DNA from: Rotaria sordida
Taxonomy: Eukaryota; Rotifera; Eurotatoria; Philodinida; Philodinidae
DNA length: 64,000 nt
Direction of reading: 5' to 3'
NCBI GenBank assembly: GCA_905250125.1
Contig: CAJNOL010000694.1
Coordinates: forward strand, 1 to 64,000
The position numbers and the translations under genes were made by a program. The notes beneath the pieces are model-generated. The model was not told the origin of the DNA, searched no databases, and saw only the letters and a list, made by a program, of their open reading frames with translations. This document shows, in pieces, positions 10,377 to 19,783 of the stretch. Positions within the stretch are counted from its first letter, which is position 1, and each line of letters begins with the position of its first letter.

Positions 10377-12419
10377 ATGGACAAAAAGCAACATTCAAAA
10401 TCAACTGCTAGTGGATCTTCTTCATCGTCCACAACAAATAAACCAAAGAAAATATCATCATCAACAACAGCAGCATCAGTGTCAACGATGGGCAGAAGTG
10501 CTGCGCTTCCCCAACCTGCTCGTCGAATTATTCAGAATTTTCTTCTCGTCTGGCTCGATGCCAATATTGACGAGTCAAAGGAAGATTTTCAAAACACATT
10601 AAAACAATTACGACGAATTGTAGCATCCATTACAACATTCACCGATTCTCAACAATGTTTCGATTATCTTAGAGGCATTACTAAGGAAAAAGTATTTATG
10701 ATCGTATCGGGTTCACTTGGACAGAAAATAGCACCAGAAATGGAAGCCATACCACAATTAGAAACCGTGTATGTTTTTTGTAGTAATCAATCGTACCACA
10801 AACAATGGGCCTATAAGATACCGAAGATCAAAGGCGTATACACAAAAATCGAACCAATTTGTGAAGCTCTAGAAATTGATCGACAACGATGTGATCAAGC
10901 TACGATCTCGGTTAGTTTTAATGGTCTCGATCCTCTGTTCATGTATACACAATTGTTAAAGGAAGCACTATTAGAAATCGAAGATGACGATAGAAAATCT
11001 ATCAAAGATCTTGTTACATACTGTCGTGAACAAGAAGATATATCTGAAGATCAAATTAAACTAATCGAACGTGAATATCGTGGTCTTCGACAAATGGATG
11101 TCGATATTATTCTTAAAATGGGTTTTTTCATCCGCCATCTACATCAACATATTGCAGACTTACATCGTGAACAGCAAAACAGCAAAGCGGCCATGCCATC
11201 AAAATTTCAAGTTTTTCGTGGTCAAGGCTTATCCATGAAAGCCTTTGAAAAAATGAAGAAAACCAAAGGTGGACTTATGTCGTTTAATAATTTCTTATCG
11301 ACCAGTCGTAATTGTGATATTTCCTTCAAAAACTTTGCACGACCGGCAGCATTCGATGCAGATTCAGTTGGCATCCTCTTCATTATGAACATCGATACGG
11401 TTATTTGCACAGCTTCATCAACACCTTTTGTCAATGTCAAAGGAGTTGGCTTTTATGACGACAAAGAAGAAGAAATTCTTTTTTCGACACATACAATTTT
11501 TCGCATCGATCGTATAGAACGTATTGAAGATAAGCATGCAGATCGTCTCTGGCAAGTCAATCTCACCCTCGCTGGTAATCAAGATGATGATTTTAACAAG
11601 CTTACAGCACATTTACGCGAAGAATTTACATGGACCACAGGATGGTCTCGATTTGGCGATATACTCATTAGTGTGGGTAAGTTTGAAAAAGCAGGACATC
11701 TCTATGAATTACTCCTTGAAAAAGCCTCTTCTGACGAAGAAAGATCGGAATACTATTTTCAACTTGCCAGGGTGTATGAAGATATGGGCGAAAATTCGAA
11801 AGCTCTTAAATATTACGAAAAAGATCTTGAATTTGAACAAAAAATCCTTCCTCCGAATCATCCCAACTTGGCTACTACTTACAATCAGATCGGTTTGGTG
11901 TATGATAACATGGGCGAGTACTCGAAAGCACTTTCATCGTATGAACGATCACTTGAAATCCGAAAAATAGCTCGCCCTCCGAATCATCCAGATTTGGCTA
12001 CTTCCTACAACAACATCGGTAATGTGTATTATAACATAGGCGAGTACTCGAAAGCACTTACATACTACGAAAAAGACCTGGAGATCAGTCTGAAAGCTCT
12101 CCCTCCGAATCATCGCAACTTGGCTTCTTCCTACAACAACATCGGTTCGGCGTATTATAGCATGGGGGAGTACTCGAAAGCACTGTCATCATACGAGCGA
12201 TCACTTGAAATCCAAAAAATAGCTCTCCCTCCGAATCATCCCGGCTTGGCTGATACTTACGAAAACATTGGTCTCGTTCATGAAAATACAGATGACTACA
12301 TAAAATCACTGTCCTTTCTACAAAGAGCATGCGATATACGCAAAAAGTCTCTTCCACCACAGCATCCTAAGATTAAGAAGTCACAAAATAACATTCAACG
12401 AGTAAAAAAGAAAATGTAA
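10377..12419 (+). CDS. ADP-ribosyltransferase fused to kinesin-light-chain-type TPR repeats
   Basis: A 680-aa intronless gene. After a Ser/Thr-rich leader (1-45) comes an alpha/beta domain (about 50-165, starting FLLVWLDANIDE). A mono-ADP-ribosyltransferase domain follows, with the R-S-E signature in order: R281 in VFRGQG, S308-T-S310 in FLSTSRN, and E364-x-E366 in KEEEILF. These are NAD-binding and catalytic positions of arginine-specific (ARTC-like) transferases, so the likely reaction is NAD-dependent ADP-ribosylation of protein arginine. Residues about 430-660 form five or so 42-residue TPRs with the recurring GEYSKAL and LPPNHP, as in kinesin light chains, presumably for partner binding. 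There is no signal peptide, so a cytosolic protein is likely. This architecture is known from expanded bdelloid families. Its G+C is higher than the flanks, and the absence of introns contrasts with the neighbours, suggesting a retro- or transfer-derived origin. Confidence 0.9.
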   Translation: MDKKQHSKSTASGSSSSSTTNKPKKISSSTTAASVSTMGRSAALPQPARRIIQNFLLVWLDANIDESKEDFQNTLKQLRRIVASITTFTDSQQCFDYLRGITKEKVFMIVSGSLGQKIAPEMEAIPQLETVYVFCSNQSYHKQWAYKIPKIKGVYTKIEPICEALEIDRQRCDQATISVSFNGLDPLFMYTQLLKEALLEIEDDDRKSIKDLVTYCREQEDISEDQIKLIEREYRGLRQMDVDIILKMGFFIRHLHQHIADLHREQQNSKAAMPSKFQVFRGQGLSMKAFEKMKKTKGGLMSFNNFLSTSRNCDISFKNFARPAAFDADSVGILFIMNIDTVICTASSTPFVNVKGVGFYDDKEEEILFSTHTIFRIDRIERIEDKHADRLWQVNLTLAGNQDDDFNKLTAHLREEFTWTTGWSRFGDILISVGKFEKAGHLYELLLEKASSDEERSEYYFQLARVYEDMGENSKALKYYEKDLEFEQKILPPNHPNLATTYNQIGLVYDNMGEYSKALSSYERSLEIRKIARPPNHPDLATSYNNIGNVYYNIGEYSKALTYYEKDLEISLKALPPNHRNLASSYNNIGSAYYSMGEYSKALSSYERSLEIQKIALPPNHPGLADTYENIGLVHENTDDYIKSLSFLQRACDIRKKSLPPQHPKIKKSQNNIQRVKKKM

Positions 12420-13138
12420 TTGTTTTTCTTTTAAACAAGAAAATAAAATGGCCTTTTTGAACACGTTTGGCTTGCCGAAGCACACCAATGGCCAGAATTT
12501 CGCGCACCCGCGACCAGGGATACCCTCCGTATCCTGTTGGGTTGTACAGTAGACAAAGCCGGCAATGATAGGGCGAACATACATTTATGTATGTATGCCT
12601 AGTGCATCCATGATCATCATCTTCGGAAAGACGATGATCAGATGGATGCTTCCAATCATACATAGATGTATTTTATGAAGGCCTATCATCTGCACGCCTG
12701 TACAGGTTACCAACAGAACGTCGGATATCCCTGGGAAGGTTCATTTTGTTTTAGAGCCACCCTCAAAAGCTCCTTTTGTTTTAATTTTTTTTGTTCTTCT
12801 GTTACGAAGAACGAGAAGAAACACAAAAACGCGATGAAAGACGGCGTGGACGGAATTACAATACGCAGCGTATGACGACAACAGGTTGTTTCGACGCATG
12901 CTGTGATATTGAGTGCACGATATCAACGTCGTCTTTACACAGGTTATGTTCAATTTATTTTTCTTTTCAGCTGGAATGTGTAAGAATAAGTGAGATGTCG
13001 TGCACTCAATATCATGCTATAAGAGTGATGACTGAACGAAAGAAGAACACAAAAAAAAATTATCGACTGTTCGTTTTAAATAGTAACACATATACATGAG
13101 ACATAATTGAAAGAAGAAAATGAAAAAGGAATTTTTAT
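12420..13138. repeat. Fold-back sequences downstream of the transferase gene
   Basis: Two imperfect inverted repeats are visible. CCAGGGATACCC plus CCTGTTGGG (about 12513-12542) pairs with CCAACAG plus GGATATCCCTGG (about 12708-12734). ATATTGAGTGCACGA (12907-12921) pairs with TCGTGCACTCAATAT (12998-13012). A shorter hairpin, ATGATCATCATC and GATGATCAG, lies near 12610-12641. There is no coding capacity; open frames on both strands overlap and are chance products. The 3' UTR of the transferase gene must lie in the first part. Confidence 0.65.
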
Positions 13139-13551
13139 AAAGGACCTGGTCAGAAATCATCGATTTTTCCTCACGCTGGAAACCCTTTAAAATGAAAGTA
13201 CTCTACGACCATATAACTGCTCTGATATGAGTTTCTCAAAACCTTTTCCCTTTTGGAAATAAATACTATCAAAATGTCATAATTTTCTATGGTTTCTACA
13301 CGAGAGAACCGAACAGCTAAGTTTAGGTAAGTCCTAAGATTTAAATAATATTTTTCAATAATATTTAGTTGCATTCATAGTAGAGCTATTATTCACTAAT
13401 AGTATTTCAAGTTGAACAGACGATTTTTGTGTATAAGTCTATTTATCTAGATAATATAAATCATATATTCTATTTTCACTTAGAAAAAAAATGTTAGTTT
13501 CAATCTATTCGAACATCTTCATTAATAAAATATTAGAAATCAATAATTTTT

Positions 13552-15808
13552 TCACAGTATAAAACAATCAATAAGTTCTTTTCTTTTTACGTCTATTATC
13601 TTCAAGAAATTCATCACTGGATGATTCATCTTCATTGGTATCATGTATGTCATCTTTATTACTTTTTTGTTCACGTCGATGTTGATTGAACGGTTGGAGA
13701 TCTGTGATATTTTGTTGTAAGATAATTGATTTAGCTCTATAACCAGGTATTGGTACATCTTTGATGTTGCAATATAACTAATATAAAGCTGCAATAACAT
13801 GTGCACACGCTCCAACCGTACGTGCACCTGATTTACAAGAACAATATGAATTAATACATTTAATATTTAACAAGGATTCATAGTCACTATCATAGTCACT
13901 TGACAATGTATAATCATTTTCCCAGTTGTCATTATCAAATTGAAGAAATACTATATGATGTTTTGGCGCAGACTTTTTCGAATATCTTGATTTTATACCT
14001 TCTACTTTAATAACATTTGAATATTGCTTTGATTTATGTGTTTTAACACATATAGCTGTTGCATGTTGTAGATATGGAATAGCTAATTTTAATGCATAAT
14101 CACCTAATCCATAATCTCGAATAGTTTCTAATGTTAATGCTGGTATAAAATCAACAATTTCGTGAACTTGTCTTGTGATCCATTGGCTTCACTGTAAAAA
14201 ATAGGCGTAGAATAATAAACCCTTCAAAAGGGTTTATTAACCTTATAAACGCTTTCATATACCCTTTTAGTGTCATAAACCATTTCATATACCCTTTTTC
14301 TTCATAAACCCTAGGAAGGGTATATTATTCGTTACAGTTTCATAAACCCTTTAGGGTGTATGAGCTGTAATATGCCCTTAAAGGGTTTATTAACTTCATA
14401 AACCCTTCGGAAAAACGTTTATTAATGTGCCATTTAGAAGAAACCGTAGAATAAAAAACCCTTTTCCGAAGGGTTTATGAAGTTAATACATCCTTTAAGG
14501 GCATATTACAGCTCATACACCCTAAAGGGTTTATGAAAGTGTAACGAATAATATGCCCTTCCTAGGGTTTATGAAGAAAAAGGGTATTTGAAATGGTTTA
14601 TGACACTAAAAGGGTATATGAAAGCGTTTATAAGATTAATAAACCCTTTTGAAGGGTTTATTATTCTACGCCTATTGTTTACAGTGTTGTTGGTAGATTC
14701 TGTAGAATATTGGAAATAACTTCACGATGTTTGATAAATTCAACATCTTGTTCATCACTATCAGCTGGAGCGAATAATGATTCAAAATAGTTGTTATCAA
14801 TAGCACTTAGTATCCTTAATAATGAATCAACTTTAGAAATTAAATTGTTATCAATAACAGTACCAATTATTCTCCATTTCTTCAACCGACCAAATCCACG
14901 TTCAATACAACTTCGAAGTTTTGTTATTTTTCTCGTTGTGTTTGCATCTTGTGTCGATAACTGAACTTGATCTTTTGCTAATGAAGGTGGTATGCGAACT
15001 GTAAATCTTTCATTGTCTACGTTTCTAAACCCTCTATCACCAATAAATTCATCTGTTCTTTCATCAAATATATCATGAATCCTTCCAATATCTTCTTTCA
15101 CGATATAATTTCCATATGGAGGCATCATTGTGATCACCATCAGCATAGAATGGCCCCATTAAATCGAACCATCTTCCATTAGCAAATCGAACACCCAAAA
15201 TTTTGATAAGGTTTCGTTTTTTATGTTCCGACGAAGTTTTTTTCTGTAATTCAAAACATTTGGATTTTTGACAGAACAGATAAATTCCATCTATAATGCC
15301 AACAACACCAGGAAATAGTTTTTTAAATAAATCAGGTGTATTTCGTTGTATATCTGTTCTTGTAAATGCACTACTTCCAATGTAAATTGGTACAAAATCA
15401 TTTGATAATGATCCCAATATTTGATTAAAATGTGAAGATATCGATGCATGGGTTTTATATCCAAAAAATACAGCCGCTGCACGTTGGTTCATATTTTGTC
15501 TACATATTGTAAAAAATTCAAATATATGTTGTGGATTTTGATGTATAATTCGAGCAATATCACTAATATGATCAGGAAGTAAACCACATAATATTTGACA
15601 TTCTTCAACAGATATATTATAAAGTGAACTATCTGTACGATTCAAGTCATTTTTTTCTTTATCAATTAATATTTTCTTCTTATTATATTTAATCATATAG
15701 TGCTATTTTTATTCTTTTATCTCGTTTTCTATCATTTGGAAAACCGATTTGTGTACCACACGAAATACATATTCGATTTTGGGGATGTAGTGGAACACGA
15801 AATGTCAT
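13552..15808 (-). pseudogene. Broken transposase: CxxC motif, DDE_Tnp_4 nuclease, SWIM zinc finger
   Basis: The reading order is on the minus strand. A start at 15808 gives MTFRVPLH and then CISCGTQ (a CxxC zinc motif) and stops at 15689. The next frame (15696-15073) carries the DDE_Tnp_4 core, including GVVGIIDGIYL (first Asp) and FYADGDHNDASI (second Asp). A third frame (about 15146-14679) gives DEFIGDRGFRN and IERGFGRLKKWR, covering the last acidic position. After the nested MITE the frame resumes at about 14180 with WITRQVHEIV and ends in a SWIM finger CSC-x9-CAH (about 13848-13800). An in-frame TAG (13778-13780) follows HVIAALY, although the frame stays recognisable to 13552. Two frameshifts, one insertion and one nonsense codon mean it is inactive. 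Confidence 0.88.
14190..14686. mobile_element. Nested 497-bp fold-back MITE
   Basis: The whole element is close to one palindrome. CACTGTAAAAAATAGGCG at 14190 is mirrored by CGCCTATTGTTTACAGTG ending at 14686, and the interior repeats the blocks AAACCCTT and AAGGGTTT many times in both orientations around a centre near 14430. It sits inside the transposase relic. Removing it with one of the flanking TT dinucleotides rejoins the transposase frame, which defines a 2-bp duplication and a precise insertion. There is no coding capacity. Confidence 0.9.
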
Positions 15809-16554
15809 AATAAATGTTGAATTACTTGAATTGTAGCAACGACACAAGCTTGAGAAACAAGTGAAAGTTAATGTTGCATAAGAAAAGTAATTAATAATCA
15901 GATCAATTGATGATTTTTATAAGTATATACATCAGCAAAATTAATATGTGAGATAAATACAAATAATAATATAAGAAATTACAGATAACTATAGTATTTT
16001 AAATTACTTTTGCTTTTTTTATTCATACATATCAAACTCTGAAGAGAAATCTATATTTTTTCTTCTAACGGTTGAATATATATGAACAACAGAACGCAAG
16101 AATGATCTATATGAACTGTGAACAAGTGTTTTTTTCACCTCTTATACACATATAAAATACTGTATTATTTAACGTAACAGCTAAGGACAAAAAAAAGCAG
16201 GTCTATCTAGTTTTTTCAAAATATTGTATGTATGTTTCGATTAATAAGATGTAAATAGTATTCATATCCACTTAATTACAAAAAAAACTAGTAGTTAATA
16301 CCTCTACCATAAATGCAACTAAATATTATTGAAAAATATGATTTAAATCTTAGGACTTACCTAAACTTAGCTGTTCAGTTCTCTCGTGTAGAAACCATTG
16401 AAAATTATGACATTTTGATAGTATTTATTTCCAAAAGGGAAAATATTTTGAGAAACTCATATCAGAGCAGTTATATGGTCGTAGAGTACTTTCATTTTAA
16501 AGGGTTTCCAGCGTGAGGAAAAATCGATGATTTCTGACCAGGTCCTTTCTCACA

Positions 16555-17850
16555 GGAAATGACAGGTTTTTAAGAGGCAGAGGCATCAAATTGAGCTCGG
16601 AAACTGTCCAATCGATAGAGCACGTCGGGCTCTAATTCAGAAGTTCTACGAGAACGTTAGGAAGTCCTGCTAAGCGAATCCTGACAAGTTTTACGGAACA
16701 ATCTAGGATTTCGGCTAGTTTTTACTGATTTCCTTTCGTTAGGAACATCTGGTTGTACTCCAAAGCTGCCCATTCGATACATCTGATTTAGATCTGTTTA
16801 GAAGGTCATATGTCCCAGTTGGAATATATTTCTCAGTGAATCCTTACGGCTTTTATTAAAAACTGGAAAATTCGACCCTGTCTTAAACATTTTTCTGGGA
16901 CGAGGAGCATTGAATCAAGTTCTAAGGACGTCCATTTGATAGATCTCGTTGAGATCTATTTGAAAAGTTATATATCTCTGTTGGAAAGTACTTCTGGACA
17001 AATCGGTTCGGGTTTTTCTTGAAAAACTGAACAATTGGGCCAAGGATCAAGCATTCTTCTCAGAAAGAACGGGTCCAATGAAGTTTTAAGGGTCTCCATT
17101 CGATAGATCTCGTTGAGATCTATTTGGAAAGCCAAATGTCTCAATTGAAAAGCACTTCTAGACGAATCAGTTCGGGTTTTATTGAAAAACTGTATAATTG
17201 AGCCCTGGATTAGACGTTTCTCTGGGAAGGGGAGCATCGAATCAAGCTCGAATGATGTACATTCGATAGATCTCGTTTACATCCAGTCGGGAAGTTATAT
17301 GTTTGGCTTGAAAAGTACTCCTGGGCGAATCTCTTCAGATCTTAGGAGAAATCTACGGATCGAACCTGTGATTGACCATTCCTGAAGGGAAGGGTTTATC
17401 AAATTGAGTTCCAAAGGTGTCCATTCGATAGAGCTCGTCGAGATCTACTTGGAAAGTTGAATCGTTTCGCTGGAAAGTGCATCCGAGCGAATCGCAACCA
17501 GTATTATTTGAAAAACCTGGTTTTTGGTGCGGATTGAAGGTTTTGAGAGCGAGAGGAATATGAAATGGGGTACCACAGATATGCATTCGATAGAGCTCGC
17601 CATGATCTACCTGGAAACTCAATCATTAAGTTGGAAAGCGTTCCTGGGCGAATCGCGACAAGTTTTTCCAGAACTGTCTGCATTTTACACGTTTTTCTGA
17701 TGATATTTAGGGATTTTCGTGGTTTGAGGGGGGAGCGGCTAGAGAAAAATGAATTATGTGGTTGGATAGAGTTCGTCGAGTTCTACTTGGAAAGTTGTTA
17801 GACTATTTTGGAAAGTTTTCTGGAGCGAATCCTGACCTAAGATATCCTAC
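16555..17850. repeat. Degenerate tandem satellite, about eight units of about 162 bp
   Basis: An anchor block of the type CATTCGATAGATCTCGTTG recurs at about 16610, 16771, 16933, 17097, 17260, 17422, 17584 and 17760. Each time it is followed by a GAAAAGTAC-like block, GGGCGAATC and a poly-T/GAAAAACT block. The spacing is 161-164 bp except for the last unit (about 176). Unit-to-unit identity is estimated at 65-80%. Because 162 is 54 codons, long frames stay open across units (for example 16968-17237, 17353-17622); I regard these as by-products. The composition is noticeably richer in G+C than the flanks. Confidence 0.85.
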
Positions 17851-17851
17851 G

Positions 17852-18120
17852 TCAAATCATCATTTGTTGCTTGATAAATGTGTTAAAACTTCACTACATA
17901 AAAAGAAACCCCTTTTAATCAAGTAAACGTTTTTTTCCTCATATCAACGAGGCAGAGATGTGCAAAAAACATTGAATAGGTAGTTCTTTACAGAAAAAAC
18001 ATAAAAAATGACTTTTATAGAATTTTTTCAATTTTTTCATCGATGTTCTACTTTCTTACAGTTGATACAAATTGAGTGAAGTTTCTGTTCAAGAATAGCT
18101 TAGATGTTACTCTTTAAATA
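17852..18120 (-). repeat. Dispersed repeat, copy 2 (inverted partner at 2229-2618)
   Basis: This is the reverse complement of 2229-2618 without that copy's 124-bp internal segment. It directly abuts the end of the satellite array. No coding content. Confidence 0.85.
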
Positions 18121-18633
18121 GATATATATTGCTTGTCTAGGAACGGTAAATTGAGAAAATCTATCTTGAAATCGAAAATATTTTATTCCAATCTTCATAT
18201 TGTTTTATAAATTGATTAATGAAGAAATAAATTATCTACTTTTTATTTATTATCTGTTAATCATCGATTACCTTAATGCATAATTTGAAAGCAGTAAAAA
18301 AAAGAGATTAACTATTAATCTCTTGTCCATATGAAAATATTTTTTTTGATTTAAGATTTGAATAGAATTCATTTCCCAACATTTACTACAATTCATTATG
18401 CTAATTGAAAAGTGACTAGTTTTTTTTGCTTTTTTGAATAATCGCTTCTTTCTTTTATTTTATTTTTCATTTAACATAATGAACGTCAATGAAAACAAAA
18501 AACAAGAGAATAAAGACAAAGAAAAATCAACAATGAAACTACGAGAACAAAAAAAAAGAAAGCTAAAACAACAGAAACACCCAAGAGTGATAATATATTG
18601 TTAAATGTCTATTTTCTTTTTTTGTACTTCATT
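18121..18633. other. A+T-rich spacer
   Basis: Homopolymer-rich sequence with no exon seen. It contains the 3' UTR of the DAD1 gene near 18560-18633. Confidence 0.5.
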
Positions 18634-19049
18634 TTAGCCAATAAAATTCATTACAACTAAATGTAAAATAACATGAGCAAAGACAAAATCAGCAAAGGCT
18701 CGTTCTGGTGATACATTAAATGTTGATTGATTTGCTTTATTTAGTTGAATACGTAAACTTGCTACAAAAAAAAACAAAATAAGAATAAATTTTATTAAAA
18801 AGTCTTCATCATTCAACAATGAAAAATCTTACCAGCCAAAATAAAAGAACCAACTGTTGAAATAAAACCCGAAAGAAATGAATTAAATGGAAATGTTCCA
18901 ACAAGAAGACAATAAACAAATTGAATAATACCCGTTAATAAAACATAAACTAAATATGCATCAATTAATTTTAATTTTTTCGGTGTACTCATTTGATATT
19001 CATCATTAAGTTTACGTAAAATACCAACAACTTGTCCTAATTGACTCAT
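18634..19049 (-). CDS. DAD1: DAD1, subunit of the oligosaccharyltransferase complex
   Basis: Two exons, 19049-18833 and 18761-18634, separated by a 71-nt GTAAGA..TAG intron, encode 114 residues. That is the length of animal DAD1/OST2 (about 113). The conserved core is unmistakable: [11 protein letters not shown], then [17 protein letters not shown], then SPERAFADF and the C-terminal HLVVMNFIG. The protein is an ER membrane subunit with three to four helices that supports N-linked glycosylation of nascent proteins; its loss triggers apoptosis in animal cells. It is divergently arranged with the ICA1 gene 734 bp away, so the two may share a promoter region. Confidence 0.97.
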
Positions 19050-19783
19050 TTTCTTTCTTATTATAATAATAAATATAAATCTAAAATTAAAATTACATCA
19101 AACTCAATTTATATTAGTAATATACATGCATAAAAATCATTTTCCAAATAGCTCTATTTTTTTAACCAGTGTTTTATTCAGTGTGAGAGTCTAGTTTCTC
19201 CAAAGATCGGATTAATCCTTCCCTGGCGTGTGTCGTTCTTCTACCATATACTGTAGGTTTGTGCACTCAAAGATAAGTGTTTGCCCTCTCGGAGTTTTAA
19301 ATCGTCCTTCCGGAAGAGAAAATCTGGATAAAACAATGTTTGTTGACATATATTCCTTTGTATAGAATTCATTTTTTTTTATTAATTTTATGAAGTACCT
19401 ACTGATTGGTCATATGTAATGGTAGTTTCAAATAAAATAAAAAACTTGCTATTTTACTCTATCCTATTTTATTCGAAGAAAAATTCAATATCTAACAAAA
19501 AGTTCAAGAAAAATAACATTAGAATAATATACTTATAACTCTACTAAAGATCCAATTCGTCTTTTATTCTAAGTGACGTGTGTGTTTCTTCGTTTGGATT
19601 CTGTAACCAATTGTAAAACCATTCAATAGAGGTCGAAAGAAAATACTCTATTGGCTTGAATAAAAAAATATTTTTTTTTTCTTTTTATGAATAAGAGCGA
19701 AAAAAAATCGAATGATTCAAGGTGTTATTTTTTTGTCGTCATTTACTTTCTATTTCCAACAAGAAACGTACTATATATAAAAA
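19050..19783. promoter_or_regulatory. Divergent DAD1/ICA1 intergenic region
   Basis: The 734-bp spacer separates the two divergent start codons and so must contain both promoters. No TATA or initiator can be named with confidence. It includes a 170-bp MITE-like insertion (19168-19337). Confidence 0.5.
19168..19337 (+). mobile_element. Short MITE, copy 1
   Basis: AGTGTTTTATTCAG at the left and GGATAAAACAAT at the right form imperfect terminal inverted repeats. Its reverse complement aligns over its full length with 20578-20739, including ACGATTTAAAAC and GGTAGAAGAA blocks. No coding content. Confidence 0.7.

Larger units (their letters stand above)
13139..16548 (-). mobile_element. DDE_Tnp_4-type DNA transposon, 3.4 kb, with long TIRs
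   Basis: Inverted repeats of about 260 bp (13139-13400 and 16287-16548) are nearly identical over the outer 240 bp. Both arms encode the same 67-aa frame, and they start AAAGGACCTGGTCAG. Between them lies a minus-strand transposase relic (see 13552-15808), itself split by a nested MITE. The transposase class (Harbinger/ISL2EU-like DDE_Tnp_4) and the long TIRs are consistent with each other. A target duplication is not obvious: left flank TTTTTAT, right flank CTCACAGG. Confidence 0.9.

Noticed and set aside
11524-12360. Frames of 91-148 aa overlapping the ADP-ribosyltransferase gene in other frames
   Set aside because: They are shadows of the TPR repeats; the + frame from 10377 has the domain content.
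13171-13374. 67-aa frame in each TIR of the DDE_Tnp_4 element (13171-13374 and 16313-16516)
   Set aside because: It lies wholly inside the inverted repeats and has no recognisable motif; probably not translated.
16968-17622. Overlapping 67-89 aa frames on both strands across the satellite
   Set aside because: The repeat unit is a multiple of three and less A+T-rich, so frames stay open by construction.
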